This document shows positions 34,082 to 43,359 of a stretch of 64,000 nt of DNA, one piece after another. The position numbers and the translations under genes were made by a program. Positions within the stretch are counted from its first letter, which is position 1. Every line of letters starts with the position of its first letter. The stretch is taken from assembly GCF_003387615.1 (NCBI RefSeq), contig NZ_QUNS01000001.1, positions 124,001-188,000 on the forward strand, written 5' to 3'. The stretch comes from Tenacibaculum gallaicum. GTDB taxonomy: Bacteria; Bacteroidota; Bacteroidia; Flavobacteriales; Flavobacteriaceae. Under the pieces are notes generated by a model that did not search any database, had not been told where the DNA came from, and was given only the letters and a program-made list of their open reading frames with translations.

Positions 34082-35801
34082 CACGTTTAAGCTCTTCAAT
34101 TATCTTAGAAGATAAAGAATCTATTTTTTTAGATGTCTCTTTTATATATTCTTGATGCTTTGTTGAATCCTTTACAATATCTAAAGTTGTTTTAGTCGAA
34201 TTGGTATACCAACCTTTCCATGCTGAAATAATTGATAATTGAGTTGATAAAGAATCTCCTTTTTTTAATGCTATTTCACTTTGTCTTTGTTCTTCTTGAA
34301 GCCTTGATATGGCTGTTTTTTCAATATTTAATAATATTGATTTAGCTGTAGTATTATTTGCATTTAACAAAGTATAGGCAGAAGCTAACGAAGATACTCC
34401 TACGTTTTTAAGTGTTTTTTGGGACACTTTATCGATTCGATCGTTATCAGTGTGATAAAATTGGTCGGTAAAATGCCAGAATAGAACGCTAGGAATATTT
34501 CTTTTTAAAAATGGTACATGATCACTTCCTCCTTCAAACGGATTTGTATTCACTACCCAATTCGTTCTTTTCCCTTGCTCCTTGAATTTATCGATTAAAA
34601 AATCATTTAAATAATGAGGTTTCATTTCTTCTAACTTCATTTTTCTTCCACCCCATTCGGTATGTTTATCATTACCTCTTGTCCAAATAGCACTAGGATC
34701 AGGCATTTTTTCAATTAAAAAAGTACCTCCTGTTTTTTTGGTGTCTTCCCCTACCATGTCTAGAGAAATTCCCCACTTAATATCTTTTGCTCTTATTGTA
34801 TCTTCTTTTACATACCTGTTTGTTGAAATAATTTCATCTCCCCATAAAAAGGTTAAGGTTCTATTGGGTACAAATATGTTATTTTTGATAAGTTCAGCTG
34901 TAAGTGTAGCCATTTCTAGAGCAACACCTACACCTGTAGCATTGTCATTTGCACCAGGTTCTTGTATATGAGCACTAAAAACCAAACGTTCTTTAGGTTC
35001 CTTATTTCCTTTTATATCAGCAATAATTGTTAATTCTTCTGATGGATAAATGTTGGTTTCAATAGTTACTTTTAAGGATACTTTTCCTTTTGAGAGTTCT
35101 GCTTTTAATTTTTCTTTAGCCTTGTAAGACATCGCAATTGCCCAAGATTTTGCTTTTTCATTTAACGGGATAGTTCTAAATTGAATAGAAGTGGTGTTTT
35201 TTTGAGGTTGTAAATATTTTGGGTTACTATAGGTAATTAGTCCCAAAGCACCTCCTTTTACAATAGCTTGGTTAAAGATTTTATGAGGACTTGTTTCAGC
35301 AAAAACAATCTTTCCTTTAACATCTAACTCTTTTAACTTTTTTAAGTCTTTAATGTAAACGACCTCTGCATTAACTCCTTCTTTTGGTGTACTGTAAGAG
35401 TTTAAAGCAATCATATTCCTATTTGTGCTATGCTGTAAAAGAGGAATATCCTCTCCAACTATATTTACAGAAGCATTCACAGATTCCCAAGTAGGATTTT
35501 TTAAGGGTCTTGTTTCTATTCTGTAGGTTAACACATCATTACTTTTAGCAACATCTTCTTTAACAAAACCTGACTTTTCTAATTCTTCAGCAATTTTGTA
35601 CACACTTTTATTAAAACCTGTATTACCAACAACACGCCAATATTTTTCTACAAAAGAAGTTGTTTCATAAGCCAAATCGCCAGTAAATTCTTCATTTAAA
35701 ACATCAAAATAGTTAGAAGAATTTAAAACAGGTGCTGTTGGTTCATTTTTACAACTTATAAGTAATAGAATGATAGGTAATAGATAGAGTTTTTTTAGCA
35801 T
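34041..35801 (-). CDS. M28 family zinc metallopeptidase, lipoprotein
   Basis: 586 residues with a lipoprotein signal (LYLLPIILLLISCKNE). A PA (protease-associated) insert lies around residues 120-210. The M28 catalytic domain (about 265-460) has VFSAHIQEPGANDNATGVGVALEM with metal His and Asp, TLTFLWGDEI with the Glu/Asp region, and EGGSDHVPFLKRNIPSVLFWH with the late His. The C-terminal 100 residues form a helical coiled region. It is likely an outer-membrane-anchored aminopeptidase. The 3' end overlaps the symporter by 41 bases tail-to-tail. Confidence 0.9.
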   Translation of the reverse strand: MLKKLYLLPIILLLISCKNEPTAPVLNSSNYFDVLNEEFTGDLAYETTSFVEKYWRVVGNTGFNKSVYKIAEELEKSGFVKEDVAKSNDVLTYRIETRPLKNPTWESVNASVNIVGEDIPLLQHSTNRNMIALNSYSTPKEGVNAEVVYIKDLKKLKELDVKGKIVFAETSPHKIFNQAIVKGGALGLITYSNPKYLQPQKNTTSIQFRTIPLNEKAKSWAIAMSYKAKEKLKAELSKGKVSLKVTIETNIYPSEELTIIADIKGNKEPKERLVFSAHIQEPGANDNATGVGVALEMATLTAELIKNNIFVPNRTLTFLWGDEIISTNRYVKEDTIRAKDIKWGISLDMVGEDTKKTGGTFLIEKMPDPSAIWTRGNDKHTEWGGRKMKLEEMKPHYLNDFLIDKFKEQGKRTNWVVNTNPFEGGSDHVPFLKRNIPSVLFWHFTDQFYHTDNDRIDKVSQKTLKNVGVSSLASAYTLLNANNTTAKSILLNIEKTAISRLQEEQRQSEIALKKGDSLSTQLSIISAWKGWYTNSTKTTLDIVKDSTKHQEYIKETSKKIDSLSSKIIEELKRVKKHSLLTSENTF

Positions 35802-35845
35802 AACGGGATTTTGTGGCTTTAAAAGTACACTTTTTAAATATAGTT

Positions 35846-36076
35846 TTACTCTCTCCCTATCGGATAATCTTCATAAAAATCTTCAAAGGTTTTATCGGTG
35901 GTGTAATTCTCTCTTAATACTTTGTAAACCATTAACACTACTAGTAATTGACCGATAACTGTAAGTATAAACATCCAACTAAACCCTATATTAGTAAAAC
36001 CCAAAGCTATTAGCACTAATAAAAAAATAGTGACAAACAATACCAAAAACATAACCGTGCACCTCATAACTATCAA
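35846..36076 (-). CDS. Small two-helix membrane protein
   Basis: 76 residues with two membrane helices (VMFLVLFVTIFLLVLIALGF and WMFILTVIGQLLVVLMVY) and an acidic tail TTDKTFEDFYEDYPIGRE. I recognise this pattern as a conserved flavobacterial hypothetical. The start could also be the fourth codon (MRCTVMF, 36067). It is 44 bases upstream of the M28 peptidase start and may be its operon leader. Confidence 0.7.
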   Translation of the reverse strand: MIVMRCTVMFLVLFVTIFLLVLIALGFTNIGFSWMFILTVIGQLLVVLMVYKVLRENYTTDKTFEDFYEDYPIGRE

Positions 36077-36210
36077 ATCACCCTATAATTTACGAAAAAA
36101 ATCAACAACTTATAAAGCTCTAATGACTTTATAAAGAGTTCCTTTGATATTTAAAGTGGCTTTGGAGATTTATTTGAGGTAGAAGAAAAAGACTAACTCT
36201 CTAACAATAC

Positions 36211-36555
36211 TTAACGTTTTATTAGTGCTTCTCCTTCAAAAACTAGCCCTTTAAAACCAGTTTTCATAAAATTTCTAATGTTTTGATGATCTGTTCCTTC
36301 AGGGTTTTTTAAAACATCTTCAAAATAATACTGTCCAAAACAAGCCAAGGTTTCTTCTTTACTAAACTTCTGCTGTATCGCGAAAGAAAACACTTTACAT
36401 GAACCTTGATTTTTTTTAGCTTCATTGTATATATCTCCATTTTTAAAGGCAGTAGGTGTAAAATTATATAAATTTTCAATCACCGATATAGTATCAGGAA
36501 ACTCTACTTTTCCTGGTGTATTTTGTATAGTTTGTTTAAATGTATCTAGTATCAT
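36211..36555 (-). CDS. HopJ type III effector-like protein
   Basis: 114 residues matching the small HopJ family: LDTFKQTIQNTPGKVEFPDTI, IENLYNFTPTAFKNG, NQGSCKVFSFA, CFGQYYFEDVLKNPEGTDHQNIRNFM and a GLVFEGEAL end. Despite the name, the family is common in free-living bacteria without type III secretion and is of unknown function. It is divergent to aspS. Confidence 0.88.
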   Translation of the reverse strand: MILDTFKQTIQNTPGKVEFPDTISVIENLYNFTPTAFKNGDIYNEAKKNQGSCKVFSFAIQQKFSKEETLACFGQYYFEDVLKNPEGTDHQNIRNFMKTGFKGLVFEGEALIKR

Positions 36556-36642
36556 TTGAAAAAGGTTTTACGCTGCAAAACAAAAGATTTAAACTCATAA
36601 AAACTAACTCGTAGTAATTTTTTACAAACTAACATTTATAGT

Positions 36643-36650
36643 TAAATTTG
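36643..36650 (+). promoter_or_regulatory. -7 box for aspS
   Basis: TAAATTTG followed by CAC, 20 bases before the aspS ATG. Confidence 0.6.
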
Positions 36651-36670
36651 CACAGCTAAAATTTCAAGAA

Positions 36671-38425
36671 ATGTACAGAACGCATACTTGTGGCGAGTTA
36701 AGAGCATCGCACATCAATACTGAAGTAACCCTTTCTGGTTGGGTACAAAAATCACGTGATAAAGGTTTTATGATTTGGGTAGATTTACGTGATCGTTACG
36801 GAATTACACAATTAATTTTCGATGAAGAGCGTACTTCTAAAGAGTTAATGGATAAAGCAAAGACTTTAGGACGTGAGTTTGTAATACAAGTAACGGGTAA
36901 AGTTATTGAGCGTCAATCTAAAAATGCTAACATTCCAACAGGTGATGTAGAAGTTTTAGTATCTAGCCTAGAGGTTTTAAACGAAGCTAAGTTACCACCT
37001 TTTACCATTGAAGATGAAACTGATGGTGGTGAAGATTTACGTATGAAATATCGTTATTTAGATATTCGTCGTAACCCAGTAAAAAACAGCTTAGTTTTCC
37101 GTCATAAAGTATCAATGGAAGTTCGCAAATATTTATCTGACAAAGGATTTATTGATGTGGAAACTCCCTATTTAATTAAATCTACTCCAGAAGGAGCACG
37201 TGACTTCATAGTACCTTCACGTATGAATGCTGGTCAGTTTTATGCCTTACCACAATCTCCACAAACCTTTAAACAGTTGTTAATGGTAGGTGGTATTGAT
37301 AAATATTTCCAGATTGTTAAGTGTTTTAGGGATGAAGATTTACGTGCCGACCGTCAACCAGAATTTACACAGATAGACTGTGAAATGGCATTCGTTGAAC
37401 AAGAAGATATTTTAGAGATTTTTGAAGGAATGACACGTCATTTATTGAAAGAAATCAACGACGTTGACGTAGAGAAATTCCCAAGAATTACGTTTGATGA
37501 AGCAATGCGTAAATACGGAAATGACAAACCAGACATCCGTTTTGGAATGGAGTTTGGCGAGTTAAACGAAGTAGCGCAACACAAAGATTTCAAAGTATTC
37601 AATTCAGCAGAATTAGTAGTAGGTATTGCTGTTCCAGGAGGAGCTTCATACACTCGTAAAGAAATAGATAAGTTAATCGATTGGGTAAAGCGTCCGCAAG
37701 TAGGAGCTTTAGGAATGGTATATGTAAAGTGTAACGAAGACGGAAGCTTTAAATCTTCAGTAGATAAATTCTACGATCAAGAAGATTTAGCAAAATGGGC
37801 TGAAGCTACCGGAGCGAAGGCTGGGGATTTAATTTGTGTGCTTTCAGGAAATACTAACAAAGTTCGCGCACAATTGAGTGCTTTACGCATGGAAATGGCA
37901 GAGCGTTTAGGTTTACGTAAACCTGATGAGTTTGCTCCGTTATGGGTAATTGACTTCCCATTATTAGAATTAGACGAAGAAACAGGTCATTACCACGCAA
38001 TGCACCATCCATTTACCTCTCCGAAACCAGGTCAGTTAGCATTATTAGATACTGATCCAGGAGCTGTAAAAGCAAACGCTTATGATTTAGTGTTAAACGG
38101 AAACGAAATTGGTGGAGGATCTATTAGAATTCACGATAAAGAAACTCAGGCAATCATGTTTAAGCATTTAGGGTTTACCGAAGAAGAAGCAAAAGCGCAA
38201 TTCGGATTCTTAATGGATGCTTTTGAATACGGAGCGCCACCACACGGAGGTTTAGCTTTTGGATTGGATAGATTGGTAGCTATTTTAGGAGGACAAGAAA
38301 CCATTCGAGATTTTATTGCCTTCCCTAAAAACAATTCAGGACGCGATGTGATGATAGATGCACCTGCAACTATAGATGATGAACAACTACGAGAACTAAG
38401 CATCAAACTAGATGTAAAAGAATAA
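36671..38425 (+). CDS. aspS: Aspartate--tRNA ligase, bacterial type
   Basis: 584 residues. OB-fold anticodon-binding domain (about 1-105, [22 protein letters not shown]), class II core with [19 protein letters not shown] (motif 2), a GAD insert (about 285-410) and [16 protein letters not shown] (motif 3). The GAD insert marks the bacterial form. A terminator hairpin follows the stop. Confidence 0.97.
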   Translation: MYRTHTCGELRASHINTEVTLSGWVQKSRDKGFMIWVDLRDRYGITQLIFDEERTSKELMDKAKTLGREFVIQVTGKVIERQSKNANIPTGDVEVLVSSLEVLNEAKLPPFTIEDETDGGEDLRMKYRYLDIRRNPVKNSLVFRHKVSMEVRKYLSDKGFIDVETPYLIKSTPEGARDFIVPSRMNAGQFYALPQSPQTFKQLLMVGGIDKYFQIVKCFRDEDLRADRQPEFTQIDCEMAFVEQEDILEIFEGMTRHLLKEINDVDVEKFPRITFDEAMRKYGNDKPDIRFGMEFGELNEVAQHKDFKVFNSAELVVGIAVPGGASYTRKEIDKLIDWVKRPQVGALGMVYVKCNEDGSFKSSVDKFYDQEDLAKWAEATGAKAGDLICVLSGNTNKVRAQLSALRMEMAERLGLRKPDEFAPLWVIDFPLLELDEETGHYHAMHHPFTSPKPGQLALLDTDPGAVKANAYDLVLNGNEIGGGSIRIHDKETQAIMFKHLGFTEEEAKAQFGFLMDAFEYGAPPHGGLAFGLDRLVAILGGQETIRDFIAFPKNNSGRDVMIDAPATIDDEQLRELSIKLDVKE

Positions 38426-38431
38426 AGATAG

Positions 38432-38459
38432 AAACCCTGCAAATTTTGCAGGGTTTTTT
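38432..38459 (+). terminator. Terminator after aspS
   Basis: Stem AAACCCTGCA / TGCAGGGTTT with an AATT loop and T run. Confidence 0.85.
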
Positions 38460-38521
38460 ATTACCTTTAATGTACGTCATGAGAAAGGTTAAACTTCACG
38501 AAAACAAATCAATAACATATC

Positions 38522-40285
38522 ATGAAACAATCTGTTTCTAAAAAGCTAAATGAATTAGAATCAACTGCTATTTGTGGTAACGACATTAGCTCTTCTGTTT
38601 TGTATGTATCAGCATTAGCTATTGCCTTTGCAGGTCAGTATGCATGGATAACTCTTTTAATAGTATCTGTAGTCCTATTTTTATTTAGGAAAATATATGG
38701 CGAAGTAGTTGGTGCAATGCCTTTAAATGGTGGTGCTTACAACGCTTTACTTAATACTACAAGTAAGTTAATGGCTTCTTTTGCTGCAACCCTTACCATA
38801 CTTTCTTATATGGCAACTGCAGTAATTTCTGCCAATGAAGCAATTCATTACTTACACCATCTAATTCCTTCAATGCCTATAATTATAACCACTATTGGGC
38901 TTTTATTATTTTTTGCTTTATTAACTATTGGTGGCATAACAGAATCGGCTAAAGTAGCTGTTGGGATTTTTTTATTTCATTTACTATCGTTACTTGTACT
39001 TGCTTTTTTTATTCTCTTTTATTTGTCTCAAAACGGAATTGATATACTTTTTAACAACTGGAATCATCAATCTGAAAATAGTATTTGGTATGCTATCTTT
39101 TTTGGTTTTGCCGCTTCGATGTTAGGAGTTTCTGGTTTCGAAAGTTCTGCAAATTTTGTTGAAGAACAACAAAAAGGAGTGTTTCCAAAAACATTAAAAA
39201 ACATGTGGGTAATTGTAAGCATCATTAACCCTTTGATGGCTGTTTTCGCGTTGTCTCTTTTCGCTATCCCTGTTTTACAGAGCTCAGACTATCAAAACAC
39301 TTTGTTAGTTCAGATGGGAGATTTTGTTGGTGGTGAATGGGTTGCTACAATTATTGCTATAGATGCTTTTTTAGTATTAAGCGGAGCTGTTTTAACAAGC
39401 TTTGTAGGTGTTACTGGTTTGTTAGAACGTATGACTTTAGACCGAATAATGCCGCAATTCTTTTTAAAAAAGAATAAAAGAGGGAGTTCTTACCGAATTA
39501 TTATTTTATTTTTTATTCTAGCTGTTTCTGTATTACTGATAACGAATGGAAACGTTTCTTTATTAGCTGGTGTGTATACGATTTCTTTTTTATCGGTAAT
39601 GGCGTTGTTTGCCATAGGAAACATCTTATTAAAAATAAGGAGAAATCAATTACCTAGACCCGAAAAAGCAACTTGGGCTTCCGTTTTATTAGCCATAATT
39701 GCTGTGTTATGCGCTTTAATAGGTAATATTTTAATGGAACCAAAAGATGGGTTACCTAGTAACACTTCAGTATTTTTAAACTACTTTATTCCAACCATAA
39801 TTTTCATTATAATAATGTTAAACCGTACTGTTTTATTAAAATTAGTGCTACAAATAATTTATGCTATTTTTAATCCTCTAAGGCGACTGGTTTCAAGTAC
39901 GGATAAAAAAATTACACAAACCATTAATAAAATAAACGACCAAGAGTTCGTCTTTTTTACAAAAGGGGATAACATTGCTACTCTTAATAAGGTTATGCTA
40001 TACATTATTAAAAATGAACATACAAAAAAAATAAAAATTGTGTTAGCTCTTGATAAAGGAGATACAATTCCTGAGAACCTACCTAACGAGATTACCTTTT
40101 TAGATAGAGAATACCCCAAAATTAAAGTCAACTTTCAAGTTGTTCAAGGAAAATTTAGCCCCGAGCTAATTAAAGAGCTATCTAAAAAGTGGGGGATTCC
40201 TATTAATTTTATGTTTATAGGTGCTCCAAGTGATAAATTTCCTTACAAGGTTGAAGAATTAGGCGGAGTTCGATTAATTGTATAA
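38522..40285 (+). CDS. APC family amino acid permease with C-terminal cytosolic domain
   Basis: 587 residues. About twelve membrane helices (residues 25-455) of the APC fold, with an early LYVSALAIAFAGQYAWI, GAMPLNGGAYNALLNTTSK, and FGFAASMLGVSGFESSANFV. The last 125 residues form a soluble alpha/beta domain beginning FVFFTKGDNIATLNKVMLY and ending KVEELGGVRLIV, similar in layout to a universal-stress-like domain. Substrate is unknown. It is followed at 91 bases by the ClC gene, perhaps in the same operon. Confidence 0.88.
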   Translation: MKQSVSKKLNELESTAICGNDISSSVLYVSALAIAFAGQYAWITLLIVSVVLFLFRKIYGEVVGAMPLNGGAYNALLNTTSKLMASFAATLTILSYMATAVISANEAIHYLHHLIPSMPIIITTIGLLLFFALLTIGGITESAKVAVGIFLFHLLSLLVLAFFILFYLSQNGIDILFNNWNHQSENSIWYAIFFGFAASMLGVSGFESSANFVEEQQKGVFPKTLKNMWVIVSIINPLMAVFALSLFAIPVLQSSDYQNTLLVQMGDFVGGEWVATIIAIDAFLVLSGAVLTSFVGVTGLLERMTLDRIMPQFFLKKNKRGSSYRIIILFFILAVSVLLITNGNVSLLAGVYTISFLSVMALFAIGNILLKIRRNQLPRPEKATWASVLLAIIAVLCALIGNILMEPKDGLPSNTSVFLNYFIPTIIFIIIMLNRTVLLKLVLQIIYAIFNPLRRLVSSTDKKITQTINKINDQEFVFFTKGDNIATLNKVMLYIIKNEHTKKIKIVLALDKGDTIPENLPNEITFLDREYPKIKVNFQVVQGKFSPELIKELSKKWGIPINFMFIGAPSDKFPYKVEELGGVRLIV

Positions 40286-40376
40286 TTAAATTTTTATTTA
40301 ATAAATCAAAAAGAGGATAGTATCTTTAAATATTCTTAACTAGCTTTTCAAAAATTAACTAAGAATCTAGAAAACA

Positions 40377-42149
40377 ATGCCATCATCTAAGGAAGCTTAT
40401 AAAAAAATATTAATTTGGAGGTACAAACATATCTCTGAACGACAATTCGTATATATTTTAAGCGTTTTAGTAGGCTTTTTGGCAGGTATTGGTACCTTAA
40501 TTCTTAAAAACCTTACTTTTTACTTTCATCGTATTTTAGAAGATGGGCTTATTAAAGACTATCACCATTCTTTATACTTCATTTTCCCTATCATAGGATT
40601 GTTTTTAGTGTATTACATTAAAAAATACCTCATCAAAAAAGATATTGGTCATGGTATTTCTACCACTTTGCAATCTATTTCTAAAAAAAACGGAATTATA
40701 GAACGCTATAAAATATACGCATCACTTATAACAGCTCCCATAACTGTTGGCTTTGGTGGTTCGGTTGGGTTACAAGGTCCTGCTGTTAGTACAGGTGCCG
40801 CCTTAGGATCAGGAGTAGCACAGTTATTTCATATGAATATGAGAACTCGTATGTTATTAATTGGTTGTGCTACCGCCGGCGCGATGTCGTCAATGTTCAA
40901 AGCCCCCATTGCCGCTATTATTTTTGCAGTGGAAATTTTCAGTTTAGACCTTGCTTTTGCATCGTTAGTTCCGTTATTATTAGCATCTGTTTCTGCGGTA
41001 ATTACTTCGTATTTTTTTTTAGGGAAAGATGTACTATTTAGTGTCCAGCTTCAAGATGCTTTTGAAATTAACGATCTTATCTTTTACATAGCTTTGGCTA
41101 TTTTTACAGGATTCTCTTCTGTATATTTTTCTAAAATTTATTTTAAAATTATTAACTTCTTCAAAAAACACAACCCTTTTAAACGGCTAGTTTTTGGTGG
41201 AATTGCCATTGGTATAATGCTGTTTTTAATTCCTCCACTATTTGGTGAAGGGTACGGAATTATCAACAACTTATTATCTGAAAATGCTAGTGCTGCTCTT
41301 AAAAGCATTCATTACAACATTGATTTTGACAATGTTTGGATGGTTATTATTTTTCTATTAATCATCGGTATTTTTAAAGTAATTGCCATGACTACCACTT
41401 TTGCTGCTGGTGGAGTTGGAGGAATCTTTATTCCTACGCTTGTTATGGGAAGTTCCTTAGGAAATGTTATGGCTAAAATTATCAACCAATTTGGGTTTGA
41501 TGTCTCAGAAACTAATTTTACGTTGATTGGTATGACAGGGCTAATGGCTGGTGTTTTACACGCTCCGTTAACCGCTATTTTCTTAATTGCTGAAATAACT
41601 GGAGGGTATGACTTATTTGTTCCTCTAATGCTTGTTTCTGCAGTTTCGTATGCCATCACTAAATACTTTGTATCTAATTCCATTTACACTATAGAGCTGG
41701 CTGAACGTGGGGAACTTATTACACACAACAAGGACAAAAATGTAATGATGATGATGAAAATTAGTAAAATTATTGAAAAAAACTTTATTAAAACTCATCC
41801 AGATATGACTCTTGGAGAGATGCTAAAGCAAGCCGTTTCTAAATCGAAACGAAATATTTTTCCTGTGGTTGATAGTGATAATAAATTTAGAGGAATTGTT
41901 CTGTTGGATGATATCCGTCCTATGATGTTCAATCAAGAATTGTATGAAACGACTACCGTTAAAGACATTATGAAAATACCTCCTGCTATTATTTTTTATG
42001 ATGATGGTACAGAAAAAGTAATGCATAAATTTAAAGAAAGTGGCGCATGGAATTTACCTGTTGTAAAAAACGGAGTGTATGTTGGTTTTATTTCTAAATC
42101 TAAATTACTGTCAGTGTATAGAAACAAACTAATTGAGGTTACTGTTTAG
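40377..42149 (+). CDS. ClC chloride channel/transporter with C-terminal CBS pair
   Basis: 590 residues. ClC core (about 20-440) with DIGHGISTTL (helix D region), GSVGLQGPAVSTGAALGS (helix F), FAVEIFSLDLAF (helix H), and AAGGVGGIFIPTLVMG (helix N). Two CBS domains follow (about 465-585). At the position of the external gating glutamate (the E of GREGP) this protein has Gln133, and the internal proton glutamate position is Ile. Both changes suggest a chloride channel or non-proton-coupled transporter rather than an antiporter; this is inference from the known ClC mechanism. Confidence 0.93.
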   Translation: MPSSKEAYKKILIWRYKHISERQFVYILSVLVGFLAGIGTLILKNLTFYFHRILEDGLIKDYHHSLYFIFPIIGLFLVYYIKKYLIKKDIGHGISTTLQSISKKNGIIERYKIYASLITAPITVGFGGSVGLQGPAVSTGAALGSGVAQLFHMNMRTRMLLIGCATAGAMSSMFKAPIAAIIFAVEIFSLDLAFASLVPLLLASVSAVITSYFFLGKDVLFSVQLQDAFEINDLIFYIALAIFTGFSSVYFSKIYFKIINFFKKHNPFKRLVFGGIAIGIMLFLIPPLFGEGYGIINNLLSENASAALKSIHYNIDFDNVWMVIIFLLIIGIFKVIAMTTTFAAGGVGGIFIPTLVMGSSLGNVMAKIINQFGFDVSETNFTLIGMTGLMAGVLHAPLTAIFLIAEITGGYDLFVPLMLVSAVSYAITKYFVSNSIYTIELAERGELITHNKDKNVMMMMKISKIIEKNFIKTHPDMTLGEMLKQAVSKSKRNIFPVVDSDNKFRGIVLLDDIRPMMFNQELYETTTVKDIMKIPPAIIFYDDGTEKVMHKFKESGAWNLPVVKNGVYVGFISKSKLLSVYRNKLIEVTV

Positions 42150-42161
42150 CTTAAAACAATT

Positions 42162-43145
42162 CTATACTCTCAACTCACATTTTGATGTAAAGAAATAACT
42201 TCCTTCTTCAGATTTTTGGGGTACTCTATTATCTACACACATATAACGTAACTCACAATCTTTACATTCATTTATTGCATCTTTATTAACTCTCCAGTAC
42301 TTTTGAAATTGTTCTGAATCTGTAATCTTTTCCAAGTCTTCAAAAGTCACACTTGTTATATTTCCGAATACCTCTTCTGTTTCTGGAGCGTTGAGCAAAT
42401 TCCCCTCCTTATTTATAAAAATCTTTTTATTAAAGTAAGCATTGTACTTTTGAGACTCTGTAAACAAAGAAATATTTACCGTGAAAAAACATTCCTTTCT
42501 ATTTACAAATTTGTTAGGTGACGTTATAATAATTTTTGAAGACGTTGTTTTTAACTGTGCTTCACTTAGCAGAAAAATAGTTTCTACCCGTTTGTTTTCA
42601 GCTACAAGTTGTTCATAATCGGTTATTCTTTCATCTTTATTATATTTTGCTTCAAAAACAACAGAAAAAATAGAAGAAGTAGTTAATTTTTCTATAATAT
42701 TTTTAATAACAATATAAGATTCAGGAGTAGATATTTTAATATACAAGTATTCACAACCCAGTGCTGTAAGATATTTTAGTATTTTATCAAAAAAAGGATA
42801 TGTTATTTCACTTATCTCGATAATTGCATTTGATATTTTAGCTGGGGACGCCCAATTCATATTCAATTTAGGAAATAACGCTATTTCATCTTTATCTACT
42901 AAAAATGTAAGTTCTTTTGTTACCAAAAACTGAAAGTACTCTTCTACGACTTGCTTATTGTCTTTACCACACAATTCAAATATTTCCGAAATAGTATGTT
43001 CTTCAAACAACTGAATGAAGTTATACAAATCGTTTGGAATATTAAACATTTGTTTTCTTTGTAAATCATAAATAGCTGATTTATCTCTCCCTAAAACCGG
43101 AATGCAATTAGAAAACATTCTTACGTATTTATCGCTGTTTTTCAT
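42162..43145 (-). CDS. Grasp-with-spasm system SPASM-domain peptide maturase
   Basis: 327 residues. The N-terminal part (IPVLGRDKSAIYDLQRKQMF) and the body resemble SPASM-type maturases, but the radical SAM CxxxCxxC motif is absent. A C-terminal SPASM-like cluster remains: CKDCELRYMCVDNRVP and the final SKCELRV. I recognise the pair of this protein with an ATP-grasp ligase as the grasp-with-spasm RiPP system. Its role may be peptide binding or cluster-mediated chemistry. Its start overlaps the 76-residue ORF by 17 bases. Confidence 0.87.
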   Translation of the reverse strand: MKNSDKYVRMFSNCIPVLGRDKSAIYDLQRKQMFNIPNDLYNFIQLFEEHTISEIFELCGKDNKQVVEEYFQFLVTKELTFLVDKDEIALFPKLNMNWASPAKISNAIIEISEITYPFFDKILKYLTALGCEYLYIKISTPESYIVIKNIIEKLTTSSIFSVVFEAKYNKDERITDYEQLVAENKRVETIFLLSEAQLKTTSSKIIITSPNKFVNRKECFFTVNISLFTESQKYNAYFNKKIFINKEGNLLNAPETEEVFGNITSVTFEDLEKITDSEQFQKYWRVNKDAINECKDCELRYMCVDNRVPQKSEEGSYFFTSKCELRV

Positions 43146-43359
43146 TTATAGGATATTGTATCGTTATTGGCTTGTAAAAACTTCTTTTTAAAGCGTACCT
43201 CTCATGGTATTTATCTATTGGTATTCTATTATGAATCAACGACATTGAACTATTACTGATAGATTTTATTTCTGACAAATAGATTATTGCGGGTAATTTC
43301 TTTTTATACTCTTCTTTCGTTTTATCTAATAACTGCTGAGCTTCTTTTTGAGGTATCAT
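43129..43359 (-). CDS. Small protein between the two peptide maturases
   Basis: 76 residues: a Lys/Glu-rich helix (QKEAQQLLDKTKEEYKKKLP) followed by IIYLSEIKSISNSSMSLI and a basic, Tyr-rich tail ending YPINEKQR. It overlaps the ATP-grasp gene end by 38 bases and the SPASM gene start by 17 bases, a pattern of translational coupling that supports real expression. No family recognised; it could bind the leader peptide or hold the two enzymes together. Confidence 0.65.
   Translation of the reverse strand: MIPQKEAQQLLDKTKEEYKKKLPAIIYLSEIKSISNSSMSLIHNRIPIDKYHERYALKRSFYKPITIQYPINEKQR

Noticed and set aside
42162..43145. Radical SAM peptide maturase
   Set aside because: No CxxxCxxC radical SAM motif; only the SPASM-type C-terminal cysteines are present.
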